A stretch of 64,000 nt of DNA from Galaxea fascicularis (Eukaryota > Cnidaria > Anthozoa > Scleractinia > Euphylliidae), in contig OX419345.1 of assembly GCA_948470475.1 (NCBI GenBank), forward strand, positions 17,798,739 to 17,862,738, given 5' to 3'. The position numbers and the translations under genes are program-made. The notes below the pieces were generated by a model that did not search any database, was not told where the DNA came from, and saw only the letters and a list, made by a program, of their open reading frames with translations. Numbering within the stretch: the first letter of the stretch is position 1; each line of letters starts with the position of its first letter. Of the stretch, positions 12,242 through 23,900 are shown piece after piece.

Positions 12242-12417
12242 ACACATTGGGAGCGAGGTCAATTTATTGAGTTCATACTTTCCCGCACAGTGAAGTGATG
12301 TGAAGTGTATATGAAATAATTCATATTTGTACTGCGGTTGTAGATGCAAGTGAAGTGTGATCATCGCAGTAAATTTTCCAATTTAAGCAACTGGAAAGAA
12401 GAAGCCTGAAAAAATCA

Positions 12418-12418
<1 letters not shown>

Positions 12419-12451
<33 letters not shown>

Positions 12452-12490
12452 GATACCGGTGCGATGCTCTACCAACTGAGCTATGAAGCC
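12419..12490 (-). tRNA. tRNA-like gene, anticodon GGU (Thr-like), copy 2
   Basis: Looks identical to the copy at 12170-12241, exactly 249 bp away in the same orientation. It carries the same intact A and B boxes and the same anticodon-arm oddities (C33, A31-C39 mismatch). Confidence 0.6.
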
Positions 12491-12666
12491 ACACATTGGG
12501 AGCGAGGTCAATTTATTGAGTTCATACTTTCCCGCACAGTGAAGTGATGTGAAGTGTATATGAAATAATTCATATTTGTACTGCGGTTGTAGATGCAAGT
12601 GAAGTGTGATCATCGCAGTAAATTTTCCAATTTAAGCAACTGGAAAGAAGAAGCCTGAAAAAATCA

Positions 12667-12667
<1 letters not shown>

Positions 12668-12700
<33 letters not shown>

Positions 12701-12731
12701 GATACCGGTGCGATGCTCTACCAACTGAGCT
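12668..12731 (-). pseudogene. truncated tRNA-like copy 3 (5' acceptor strand lost)
   Basis: Same sequence as the full copies, but it stops after the D-arm start at the junction with a TACTGCG module. The 5' acceptor strand (ATGAAGCC on the plus strand) is missing, so no acceptor stem can form. It marks the left edge of the palindrome centre. Confidence 0.8.
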
Positions 12732-12902
12732 TACTGCGATGATCACACTTCACTTGCATCTACAACCGCAGTACAAATATGAATTATTTCATATACACTT
12801 CACATCACTTCACTGTGCGGGAAAGTATGAACTCAATAAATTGACCTCGCTCCCAATGTGTACTGCGGTTGTAGATGCAAGTGAAGTGTGATCATCGCAG
12901 TA
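12731..12902. repeat. palindrome centre: two inverted 42-bp modules around an 85-bp spacer
   Basis: One 42-bp module (about 12732-12773) and its exact inverse (about 12860-12901) flank an asymmetric spacer. Each begins TACTGCG and ends CGCAGTA. The right module directly replaces the first bases of a tRNA-like copy: normal units read CAATGTG-TGGCTTCAT-AGCTCAG, whereas here the module sits between CAATGTG and AGCTCAG. Both inner breakpoints therefore coincide with module ends. Confidence 0.8.
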
Positions 12903-12933
12903 AGCTCAGTTGGTAGAGCATCGCACCGGTATC

Positions 12934-12966
<33 letters not shown>
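12903..12966 (+). pseudogene. truncated tRNA-like copy 4 (5' acceptor strand lost)
   Basis: Mirror image of the truncated copy at 12668-12731. It begins at AGCTCAGTTGG directly after a 42-bp module and keeps the anticodon arm, T arm and 3' acceptor strand. The B box is intact and the A box is nearly complete. Confidence 0.8.
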
Positions 12967-12967
<1 letters not shown>

Positions 12968-13143
12968 TGATTTTTTCAGGCTTCTTCTTTCCAGTTGCTT
13001 AAATTGGAAAATTTACTGCGATGATCACACTTCACTTGCATCTACAACCGCAGTACAAATATGAATTATTTCATATACACTTCACATCACTTCACTGTGC
13101 GGGAAAGTATGAACTCAATAAATTGACCTCGCTCCCAATGTGT

Positions 13144-13182
13144 GGCTTCATAGCTCAGTTGGTAGAGCATCGCACCGGTATC

Positions 13183-13215
<33 letters not shown>
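13144..13215 (+). tRNA. tRNA-like gene, anticodon GGU (Thr-like), copy 5
   Basis: Full 72-nt copy on the plus strand; the anticodon triplet lies at 13177-13179. The T6 run after the gene starts at about 13220. Same stem and C33 anomalies as the other copies. Confidence 0.6.
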
Positions 13216-13216
<1 letters not shown>

Positions 13217-13392
13217 TGATTTTTTCAGGCTTCTTCTTTCCAGTTGCTTAAATTGGAAAATTTACTGCGATGATCACACTTCACTTGCATCTACAACCGC
13301 AGTACAAATATGAATTATTTCATATACACTTCACATCACTTCACTGTGCGGGAAAGTATGAACTCAATAAATTGACCTCGCTCCCAATGTGT

Positions 13393-13431
13393 GGCTTCAT
13401 AGCTCAGTTGGTAGAGCATCGCACCGGTATC

Positions 13432-13464
<33 letters not shown>
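13393..13464 (+). tRNA. tRNA-like gene, anticodon GGU (Thr-like), copy 6
   Basis: Identical to the copy at 13144-13215, 249 bp downstream in the same orientation. It is the last unit before the right-hand 17-bp direct repeat. Confidence 0.6.
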
Positions 13465-13465
<1 letters not shown>

Positions 13466-13537
13466 TGATTTTTTCAGGCTTCTTCTTTCCAGTTGCTTAA
13501 ATTGGAAAATTTACTGCGATGATCACACTTCACTTGC

Positions 13538-13554
13538 AGATCCAAAAGTGTGAA
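13538..13554 (+). repeat. right 17-bp direct repeat (candidate target-site duplication)
   Basis: Exact copy of 12039-12055. The insert ends here in the middle of a 42-bp module (after CACTTGCA), so the right end is a truncated unit. Confidence 0.75.
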
Positions 13555-13908
13555 AACGTCATTAAAAATGATCCATATTTTTTAGCCTGCGCCGTGTTCA
13601 ATCAGATTAATAGAAGGAAAGCTTATAATGAGCAGAGATTTCGGATCATTCCTAGCAGCTGGGAACAGAACCTTGTATAAAAACAGTAACACAATTTAAT
13701 ATACAGCACCTTATATATTCCACTGCACCACAATTACCCTATTTTAGTTGTTGTGTCACTGAATAACGATATTAAACTAAAATAGTTCATTACTAAAAGT
13801 CCTTCATACGAACGCCTTCTTTTAAAAGGATCATGTAGTTTTGTCAACTGTCTTTGTCTTTTGTGTATGACTTGCAGAAGACTTGTGTAAGATACTGACA
13901 AAACGCGT
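13555..13908. other. short unique stretch, no gene recognised
   Basis: AT-rich DNA between the tRNA-like palindrome and the minisatellite. No open frame, repeat or signal could be supported. Confidence 0.5.
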
Positions 13909-14351
13909 TATAAGGCTTTCTTGAGGATTGAATTAGAGTCCTTACACGAGGCCCGTGTGATAGTCCTTACAGAAAGATATGAAAGTTTAGAAGGCTTGTC
14001 TAAGAGTCCTTACACAAGGCTCGTGTAAGGTACGTGCAGAAGGCTTGTGTAATAGTCCTTACACAAGGCTTTTGAAAGACACTTCGAGAAGGCTTGTGTA
14101 AGAGGCCTTACCCAAGGCTTGTCTAAGAGTCCTTACAAAAGGCTTGTGTAAGATACTTACAGAAGGCTTCTGTAAGAGTCCTTACACCAGGCTTGCGTAC
14201 TATACTAACAGAAGGCTTGTGTAAGAGGCCTTACACAAGACTTGTGTAAGATAGTTACAGAAGGCTTGTGTAAGAGCCCTTACACAAGGCTTGTGTAAGA
14301 TACTTACAGAAGCCTTGTGTAAAAAGCCTTATACAATGCTTATGTAAGACT
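13909..14351. repeat. minisatellite, about 24.5-bp units alternating in two types
   Basis: About 17 tandem units. Units of the form AAGGCTTGTGTAAGAGTCCT (then TACAC) alternate with AAGGCTTGTGTAAGATACTT (then ACAG), giving a 49-bp dimer. The first type contains CTTGTGTAAG followed four bases later by CTTACACAAG, a perfect 10-bp dyad. Many units can therefore fold into hairpins. The left end is more diverged than the right. Confidence 0.85.
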
Positions 14352-14440
14352 GGTGTACCGGTGCTACGGAGGTTCCAGCTTCGATTCCTGCCTGGGACTT
14401 TTTTCAGTTGTCTTTTCGCCCGTTGCCAAGCAACTAGTAT
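14352..14440 (+). repeat. decayed copy of the tRNA-like repeat (SINE-like relic)
   Basis: From the anticodon loop onward this stretch parallels the units at 12056-13537: ACCGGTGCTACGGAGGTTCC, a B-box remnant (GCTTCGATTCC), then a T-run with TTTTTTCAG. A C/T-rich segment ending GTTGCCAAGCAACT matches the position of CCAGTTGCTT in the intact units. The shared 3' segment shows that the family is more than a bare tRNA. Confidence 0.6.
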
Positions 14441-14929
14441 ATCATCATTCTCACGGGCATATCAAACCGTTACCGTCATTAATAATCATTATCATGTCTG
14501 ATTCAGAAAAACTCCAAAAACATTATTTGTATTCTTTTTTGGAGCTGTGTACAAGATTTCAGCAAAGTTTAAATTTTGACCAAAACCCAAAGGGGTTAAC
14601 CCATGGTTTTGAGTCAAATTTTTAATTTGGCTGAAACTTTGCTTATTTCAAAGAACAGTCTAGAAATGATGTTTAAATGCTTCCCAAAACTCCGAAAACA
14701 TTTTTTGTGTTCCTTTTTTTAACTGTGTGGCAGATTTTAGCAAAGTTGAAATTTTGACCAAAACCCAAAGGGGTTAACCCATGGTTTTGGGTCAAATTTT
14801 GAATTTGGCTGAAACTTTGCTTATTTCAAAGACCAGTCTAGAAATGATGTTTAAATGCTTCCCAAAACTGCGGAAACATTTTTTCTATTCTTATTTGAGC
14901 TGTGTGCAAGATTTCAGCAAAGTTGAAAT

Positions 14930-17900
14930 TTTGACCAAAACCATAAGGGATTAAGCCATGGTTTTGGGTCAAATTTTGAATTTGGCTGAAACTTTGCTTA
15001 TTTCAAAGATCAGTCTAGAAATGATGTTTAAATGCTTCCCAAAACTCCGAAACCATTTTTTGTGTTCCTTTTTTTAACTGTGTGGAAGATTTCAGCAAAG
15101 TTGAAATTTTGACCAAAACCCAAAGGGGTTAACCCATGGTTTTGGGTCAAATTTTGAATTTGGCTGAAACTTTGCTTATTTCAAAGACCAGTCTAGAAAT
15201 GATGTTTAAATGCTTTCCAAAAGTCCGAAAACATTATTTCTATTCTTATTTGAGCTGTGTGCAAGATTTCAGCAAAGTTGAAATTTTGACCAAAACCCAA
15301 AGGGGTTAACCCATGGTTTTGGGTCAAATTTTGAATTTGGCTGAAACTTTGCTTATTTCAAAGACCAGTCTAGAAATGATGTTTAAATGCTTCCCAAAAC
15401 TGCGGAAACATTTTTTCTATTCTTATTTGAGCTGTGTGCAAGATTTCAGCAAAGTTGAAATTTTGACCAAAACCCAAAGGGGTTAACCCATGGTTTTGGG
15501 TCAAATTTTGAATTTGGCTGAAACTTTGCTTATTTCAAAGATCAGTCTAGAAATGATGTTTAAATGCTTCCCAAAACTCCGAAACCATTTTTTGTGTTCC
15601 TTTTTTTAACTGTGTGGAAGATTTCAGCAAAGTTGAAATTTTGACCAAAACCCAAAGGGGTTAACCCATGGTTTTGGGTCAAATTTTGAATTTGGCTGAA
15701 ACTTTGCTTATTTCAAAGACCAGTCTAGAAATGATGTTTAAATGCTTTCCAAAAGTCCGAAAACATTATTTCTATTCTTATTTGAGCTGTGTGCAAGATT
15801 TCAGCAAAGTTGAAATTTTGACCAAAACCCAAAGGGGTTAACCCATGGTTTTGGGTCAAATTTTGAATTTGGCTGAAACTTTGCTTATTTCAAAGACCAG
15901 TCTAGAAATGATGTTTAAATGCTTCCCAAAACTGCGGAAACATTTTTTCTATTCTTATTTGAGCTGTGTGCAAGATTTCAGCAAAGTTGAAATTTTGACC
16001 AAAACCATAAGGGATTAAGCCATGGTTTTGGGTCAAATTTTGAATTTGGCTGAAACTTTGCTTATTTCAAAGACCAGTCTAGAAATGATGTTTAAATGCT
16101 TCCCAAAACTCCGAAAACATTTTTTGTGTTCCTTTTTTTAACTGTGTGGAAGATTTCAGCAAAGTTGAAATTTTGACCAAAACCCAAAGGGGTTAACCCA
16201 TGGTTTTGGGTCAAATTTTGAATTTGGCTGAAACTTTGCTTATTTCAAAGACCAGTCTAGAAATGATGTTTAAATGCTTTCCAAAAGTCCGAAAACATTA
16301 TTTCTATTCTTATTTGAGCTGTGTGCAAGATTTCAGCAAAGTTGAAATTTTGACCAAAACCCAAAGGGGTTAACCCATGGTTTTGGGTCAAATTTTGAAT
16401 TTGGCTGAAACTTTGCTTATTTCAAAGACCAGTCTAGAAATGATGGTTAAATGCTTTCCAAAAGTCCGAAAACATTATTTCTATTCTTATTTGAGCTGTG
16501 TGCACGATTTCAGCAAAGTTGAAATTTTGACCAAAACCGAAACGGGTTAACCCATGGTTTTGGGTCAAATTTTGAATTTGGCTGAAACTTTGCTTATTTC
16601 AAAGACCAGTCTAGCAATGTTTAAATGCTTCCCAAAACTCCGAAAACATTATTTCTATTCTTATTTGAGCTGTGTGCAAGATTTCAGCAAAGTTGAAATT
16701 TTGACCAAAACCCAAAGGGGTTAACCCATGGTTTTTAGTCAAATTTTGAATTTGGCTGAAACTTTGCTTATTTCAAAGACCAGTCTAGAAATGATGTTTA
16801 AATGCTTCCCAAAACTCCGAAACCATTTTTTGTGTTCCTTTTTTTAACTGTGTGGAAGATTTCAGCAAAGTTGAAATTTTGACCAAAACCCAAAGGGGTT
16901 AACCCATGGTTTTGAGTCAAATTTTGAATTTGGCTGAAACTTTGCTTAGTTCAAAGACCAGTCTAGAAATGATGTTTAAATGCTTCCCAAAACTCCGAAA
17001 ACATTATTTCTATTCTTATTTGAGCTGTGTGCAAGATTTCAGCAAAGTTGAAATTTTGACCAAAACCCAAAGGGGTTAACCCATGGTTTTGGGTCAAATT
17101 TTGAATTTGGCTGAAACTTTGCTTATTTCAAAGACCAGTCTAGAAATGATGGTTAAATGCTTCCCAAAACTCCGAAAACATTATTTCTATTCTTATTTGA
17201 GCTGTGTGCAAGATTTCAGCAAAGTTGAAATTTTGACCAAAACCCAAAGGGGTTAACCCATGGTTTTGGGTCAAATTTTGAATTTGGCTGAAACTTTGCT
17301 TATTTCAAAGGCCAGGCAAGAAATGATGTTGAAATGCTTCCCAATACTCCGAAAACATTATTTCTATTCTTATTTGAGCTGTGTGCAAGATTTCAGCAAA
17401 GTTGAAATTTTGACCAAAACCCAAAGGGGTTAACCCATGGTTTTGGGTCAAATTTTGAATTTGGCTGAAACTTTGCTTATTTCAAAGACCAGTCTAGAAA
17501 TGATGGTTAAATGCTTCCCAAAACTCCGAAAACATTATTTCTATTCTTATTTGAGCTGTGTGCAAGATTTCAGCAAAGTTGAAATTTTGACCAAAACCCA
17601 AAGGGGTTAACCCATGGTTTTGGGTCAAATTTTGAATTTGGCTGAAACTTTGCTTATTTCAAAGACCAGTCTAGAAATGATGTTTAAATGCTTTCCAAAA
17701 GTCCGAAAACATTATTTCTATTCTTATTTGAGCTGTGTGCAAGATTTCAGCAAAGTTGAAATTTTGACCAAAACCCAAAGGGGTTAACCCATGGTTTTGG
17801 GTCAAATTTTGAATTTGGCTGAAACTTTGCTTATTTCAAAGACCAGTCTAGAAATGATGGTTAAATGCTTTCCAAAAGTCCGAAAACATTATTTCTATTC

Positions 17901-20900
17901 TTATTTGAGCTGTGTGCACGATTTCAGCAAAGTTGAAATTTTGACCAAAACCGAAAGGGGTTAACCCATGGTTTTGGGTCAAATTTTGAATTTGGCTGAA
18001 ACTTTGCTTATTTCAAAGACCAGTCTAGCAATGTTTAAATGCTTCCCAAAACTCCGAAAACATTATTTCTATTCTTATTTGAGCTGTGTGCAAGATTTCA
18101 GCAAAGTTGAAATTTTGACCAAAACCCAAAGGGGTTAACCCATGGTTTTGAGTCAAATTTTGAATTTGGCTGAAACTTTGCTTAGTTCAAAGACCAGTCT
18201 AGAAATGATGTTTAAATGCTTCCCAAAACTCCGAAAACATTATTTCTATTCTTATTTGAGCTGTGTGCAAGATTTCAGCAAAGTTGAAATTTTGACCAAA
18301 ACCCAAAGGGGTTAACCCATGGTTTTGGGTCAAATTTTGAATTTGGCTGAAACTTTGCTTATTTCAAAGACCAGTCTAGAAATGATGGTTAAATGCTTCC
18401 CAAAACTCCGAAAACATTATTTCTATTCTTATTTGAGCTGTGTGCAAGATTTCAGCAAAGTTGAAATTTTGACCAAAACCCAAAGGGGTTAACCCATGGT
18501 TTTAGGTCAAATTTTGAATTTGGCTGAAACTTTGCTTATTTCAAAGACCAGTCTAGAAATGATGGTTAAATGCTTCCCAAAACTCCGAAAACATTATTTC
18601 TATTCTTATTTGAGCTGTGTGCAAGATTTCAGCAAAGTTGAAATTTTGACCAAAACCCAAAGGGGTTAACCCATGGTTTTGAGTCAAATTTTGAATTTGG
18701 CTGAAACTTTGCTTATTTCAAAGACCAGTCTAGAAATGATGGTTAAATGCTTCCCAAAACTCCGAAAACATTATTTCTATTCTTATTTGAGCTGTGTGCA
18801 AGATTTCAGCAAAGTTGAAATTTTGACCAAAACCCAAAGGGGTTAACCCATGGTTTTGGGTCAAATTTTGAATTTGGCTGAAACTTTGCTTATTTCAAAG
18901 ACCAGGCAAGAAATGATGTTTAAATGCTTCCCAATACTCCGAAAACATTATTTCTATTCTTATTTGAGCTGTGTGCAAGATTTCAGCAAAGTTGAAATTT
19001 TGACCAAAACCCAAAGGGGTTAACCCATGGTTTTGGGTCAAATTTTGAATTTGGCTGAAACTTTGCTTATTTCAAAGACCAGTCTAGAAATGATGTTTAA
19101 ATGCTTCCCAAAACTGCGGAAACATTATTTCTATTCTTATTTGAGCTGTGTGCAAGATTTCAGCAAAGTTGAAATTTTGACCAAAACCCAAAGGGGTTAA
19201 CCCATGGTTTTGGGTCAAATTTTGAATTTGGCTGAAACTTTGCTTAGTTCAAAGACCAGTCTAGAAATGATGTTTAAATGCTTCCCAAAACTGCGGAAAC
19301 ATTTTTTCTATTCTTATTTGAGCTGTGTGCAAGATTTCAGCAAAGTTGAAATTTTGACCAAAACCATAAGGGATTAAGCCATGGTTTTGGGTCAAATTTT
19401 GAATTTGGCTGAAACTTTGCTTATTTCAAAGATCAGTCTAGAAATGATGTTTAAATGCTTCCCAAAACTCCGAAACCATTTTTTGTGTTCCTTTTTTTAA
19501 CTGTGTGGAAGATTTCACCAAAGTTGAAATTTTGACCAAAACCCAAAGGGGTTAACCCATGGTTTTGGGTCAAATTTTGAATTTGGCTGAAACTTTGCTT
19601 ATTTCAAAGACCAGTCTAGAAATGATGTTTAAATGCTTTCCAAAAGTCCGAAAACATTATTTCTATTCTTATTTGAGCTGTGTGCAAGATTTCAGCAAAG
19701 TTGAAATTTTGACCAAAACCCAAAGGGGTTAACCCATGGTTTTGGGTCAAATTTTGAATTTGGCTGAAACTTTGCTTATTTCAAAGACCAGTCTAGAAAT
19801 GATGTTTAAATGCTTCCCAAAACTGCGGAAACATTTTTTCTATTCTTATTTGAGCTGTGTGCAAGATTTCAGCAAAGTTGAAATTTTGACCAACACCATA
19901 AGGGATTAAGCAATGGTTTTGGGTCAAATTTTGAATTTGGCTGAAACTTTGCTTATTTCAAAGATCAGTCTAGAAATGATGTTTAAATGCTTCCCAAAAC
20001 TCCGAAACCATTTTTTGTGTTCCTTTTTTTAACTGTGTGGAAGATTTCAGCAAAGTTGAAATTTTGACCAAAACCCAAAGGGGTTAACCCATGGTTTTGG
20101 GTCAAATTTTGAATTTGGCTGAAACTTTGCTTATTTCAAAGACCAGTCTAGAAATGATGTTTAAATGCTTTCCAAAAGTCCGAAAACATTATTTCTATTC
20201 TTATTTGAGCTGTGTGCAAGATTTCAGCAAAGTTGAAATTTTGACCAAAACCCAAAGGGGTTAACCCATGGTTTTGGGTCAAATTTTGAATTTGGCTGAA
20301 ACTTTGCTTATTTCAAAGACCAGTCTAGAAATGATGTTTAAATGCTTCCCAAAACTGCGGAAACATTTTTTCTATTCTTATTTGAGCTGTGTGCAAGATT
20401 TCAGCAAAGTTGAAATTTTGACCAAAACCATAAGGGATTAAGCCATGGTTTTGGGTCAAATTTTGAATTTGGCTGAAACTTTGCTTATTTCAAAGACCAG
20501 TCTAGAAATGATGTTTAAATGCTTCCCAAAACTCCGAAAACATTTTTTGTGTTGCTTTTTTTAACTGTGTGGAAGATTTCAGCAAAGTTGAAATTTTGAC
20601 CAAAACCCAAAGGGGTTAACCCATGGTTTTGGGTCAAATTTTGAATTTGGCTGAAACTTTGCTTATTTCAAAGACCAGTCTAGAAATGATGTTTAAATGC
20701 TTTCCAAAAGTCCGAAAACATTATTTCTATTCTTATTTGAGCTGTGTGCAAGATTTCAGCAAAGTTGAAATTTTGACCAAAACCCAAAGGGGTTAACCCA
20801 TGGTTTTGGGTCAAATTTTGAATTTGGCTGAAACTTTGCTTATTTCAAAGACCAGTCTAGAAATGATGGTTAAATGCTTTCCAAAAGTCCGAAAACATTA

Positions 20901-23900
20901 TTTCTATTCTTATTTGAGCTGTGTGCACGATTTCAGCAAAGTTGAAATTTTGACCAAAACCGAAAGGGGTTAACCCATGGTTTTGGGTCAAATTTTGAAT
21001 TTGGCTGAAACTTTGCTTATTTCAAAGACCAGTCTAGCAATGTTTAAATGCTTCCCAAAACTCCGAAAACATTATTTCTATTCTTATTTGAGCTGTGTGC
21101 AAGATTTCAGCAAAGTTGAAATTTTGACCAAAACCCAAAGGGGTTAACCCATGGTTTTTAGTCAAATTTTGAATTTGGCTGAAACTTTGCTTATTTCAAA
21201 GACCAGTCTAGAAATGATGTTTAAATGCTTCCCAAAACTCCGAAAACATTATTTCTATTCTTATTTGAGCTGTGTGCAAGATTTCAGCAAAGTTGAAATT
21301 TTGACCAAAACCCAAAGGGGTTAACCCATGGTTTTGAGTCAAATTTTGAATTTGGCTGAAACTTTGCTTAGTTCAAAGACCAGTCTAGAAATGATGTTTA
21401 AATGCTTCCCAAAACTCCGAAAACATTATTTCTATTCTTATTTGAGCTGTGTGCAAGATTTCAGCAAAGTTGAAATTTTGACCAAAACCCAAAGGGGTTA
21501 ACCCATGGTTTTGGGTCAAATTTTGAATTTGGCTGAAACTTTGCTTATTTCAAAGACCAGTCTAGAAATGATGGTTAAATGCTTCCCAAAACTCCGAAAA
21601 CATTATTTCTATTCTTATTTGAGCTGTGTGCAAGATTTCAGCAAAGTTGAAATTTTGACCAAAACCCAAAGGGGTTAACCCATGGTTTTGGGTCAAATTT
21701 TGAATTTGGCTGAAACTTTGCTTATTTCAAAGGCCAGGCAAGAAATGATGTTGAAATGCTTCCCAATACTCCGAAAACATTATTTCTATTCTTATTTGAG
21801 CTGTGTGCAAGATTTCAGCAAAGTTGAAATTTTGACCAAAACCCAAAGGGGTTAACCCATGGTTTTGGGTCAAATTTTGAATTTGGCTGAAACTTTGCTT
21901 ATTTCAAAGACCAGTCTAGAAATGATGGTTAAATGCTTCCCAAAACTCCGAAAACATTATTTCTATTCTTATTTGAGCTGTGTGCAAGATTTCAGCAAAG
22001 TTGAAATTTTGACCAAAACCCAAAGGGGTTAACCCATGGTTTTGGGTCAAATTTTGAATTTGGCTGAAACTTTGCTTATTTCAAAGACCAGTCTAGAAAT
22101 GATGTTTAAATGCTTTCCAAAAGTCCGAAAACATTATTTCTATTCTTATTTGAGCTGTGTGCAAGATTTCAGCAAAGTTGAAATTTTGACCAAAACCCAA
22201 AGGGGTTAACCCATGGTTTTGGGTCAAATTTTGAATTTGGCTGAAACTTTGCTTATTTCAAAGACCAGTCTAGAAATGATGGTTAAATGCTTTCCAAAAG
22301 TCCGAAAACATTATTTCTATTCTTATTTGAGCTGTGTGCACGATTTCAGCAAAGTTGAAATTTTGACCAAAACCGAAAGGGGTTAACCCATGGTTTTGGG
22401 TCAAATTTTGAATTTGGCTGAAACTTTGCTTATTTCAAAGACCAGTCTAGCAATGTTTAAATGCTTCCCAAAACTCCGAAAACATTATTTCTATTCTTAT
22501 TTGAGCTGTGTGCAAGATTTCAGCAAAGTTGAAATTTTGACCAAAACCCAAAGGGGTTAACCCATGGTTTTGAGTCAAATTTTGAATTTGGCTGAAACTT
22601 TGCTTAGTTCAAAGACCAGTCTAGAAATGATGTTTAAATGCTTCCCAAAACTCCGAAAACATTATTTCTATTCTTATTTGAGCTGTGTGCAAGATTTCAG
22701 CAAAGTTGAAATTTTGACCAAAACCCAAAGGGGTTAACCCATGGTTTTGGGTCAAATTTTGAATTTGGCTGAAACTTTGCTTATTTCAAAGACCAGTCTA
22801 GAAATGATGGTTAAATGCTTCCCAAAACTCCGAAAACATTATTTCTATTCTTATTTGAGCTGTGTGCAAGATTTCAGCAAAGTTGAAATTTTGACCAAAA
22901 CCCAAAGGGGTTAACCCATGGTTTTAGGTCAAATTTTGAATTTGGCTGAAACTTTGCTTATTTCAAAGACCAGTCTAGAAATGATGGTTAAATGCTTCCC
23001 AAAACTCCGAAAACATTATTTCTATTCTTATTTGAGCTGTGTGCAAGATTTCAGCAAAGTTGAAATTTTGACCAAAACCCAAAGGGGTTAACCCATGGTT
23101 TTGAGTCAAATTTTGAATTTGGCTGAAACTTTGCTTATTTCAAAGACCAGTCTAGAAATGATGGTTAAATGCTTCCCAAAACTCCGAAAACATTATTTCT
23201 ATTCTTATTTGAGCTGTGTGCAAGATTTCAGCAAAGTTGAAATTTTGACCAAAACCCAAAGGGGTTAACCCATGGTTTTGGGTCAAATTTTGAATTTGGC
23301 TGAAACTTTGCTTATTTCAAAGACCAGGCAAGAAATGATGTTTAAATGCTTCCCAATACTCCGAAAACATTATTTCTATTCTTATTTGAGCTGTGTGCAA
23401 GATTTCAGCAAAGTTGAAATTTTGACCAAAACCCAAAGGGGTTAACCCATGGTTTTGGGTCAAATTTTGAATTTGGCTGAAACTTTGCTTATTTCAAAGA
23501 CCAGTCTAGAAATGATGTTTAAATGCTTCCCAAAACTGCGGAAACATTATTTCTATTCTTATTTGAGCTGTGTGCAAGATTTCAGCAAAGTTGAAATTTT
23601 GACCAAAACCCAAAGGGGTTAACCCATGGTTTTGGGTCAAATTTTGAATTTGGCTGAAACTTTGCTTAGTTCAAAGACCAGTCTAGAAATGATGTTTAAA
23701 TGCTTCCCAAAACTGCGGAAACATTTTTTCTATTCTTATTTGAGCTGTGTGCAAGATTTCAGCAAAGTTGAAATTTTGACCAAAACCATAAGGGATTAAG
23801 CCATGGTTTTGGGTCAAATTTTGAATTTGGCTGAAACTTTGCTTATTTCAAAGATCAGTCTAGAAATGATGTTTAAATGCTTCCCAAAACTCCGAAACCA

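Larger units (their letters stand above)
12056..13537. repeat. 1.48-kb palindrome built of 249-bp tRNA-like units
   Basis: The left half has three tandem units on the minus strand and the right half three on the plus strand, meeting head to head around 12774-12858. The unit length is 249 bp, shown by tRNA starts 12170, 12419 and 12668 and by ends 12966, 13215 and 13464. Each unit has a 72-nt tRNA-like gene, a 3' segment with a T6 run and then a 42-bp module starting TACTGCG and ending CGCAGTA. A further segment of about 100 bp leads to the next tRNA. The outer copies look identical, so the structure is young or kept uniform by gene conversion. A 17-bp direct repeat flanks the whole. The identical reading frames inside the units are by-products of the tRNA sequence, not proteins. 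Confidence 0.9.

Noticed and set aside
12134..13500. Four identical 76-codon open frames in the tRNA-like units (with IAQLVEHRTGI and FSGFFFPVA)
   Set aside because: They run through the tRNA-like sequence and its 3' flank. Identity follows from the repeat, and there is no independent sign of coding.
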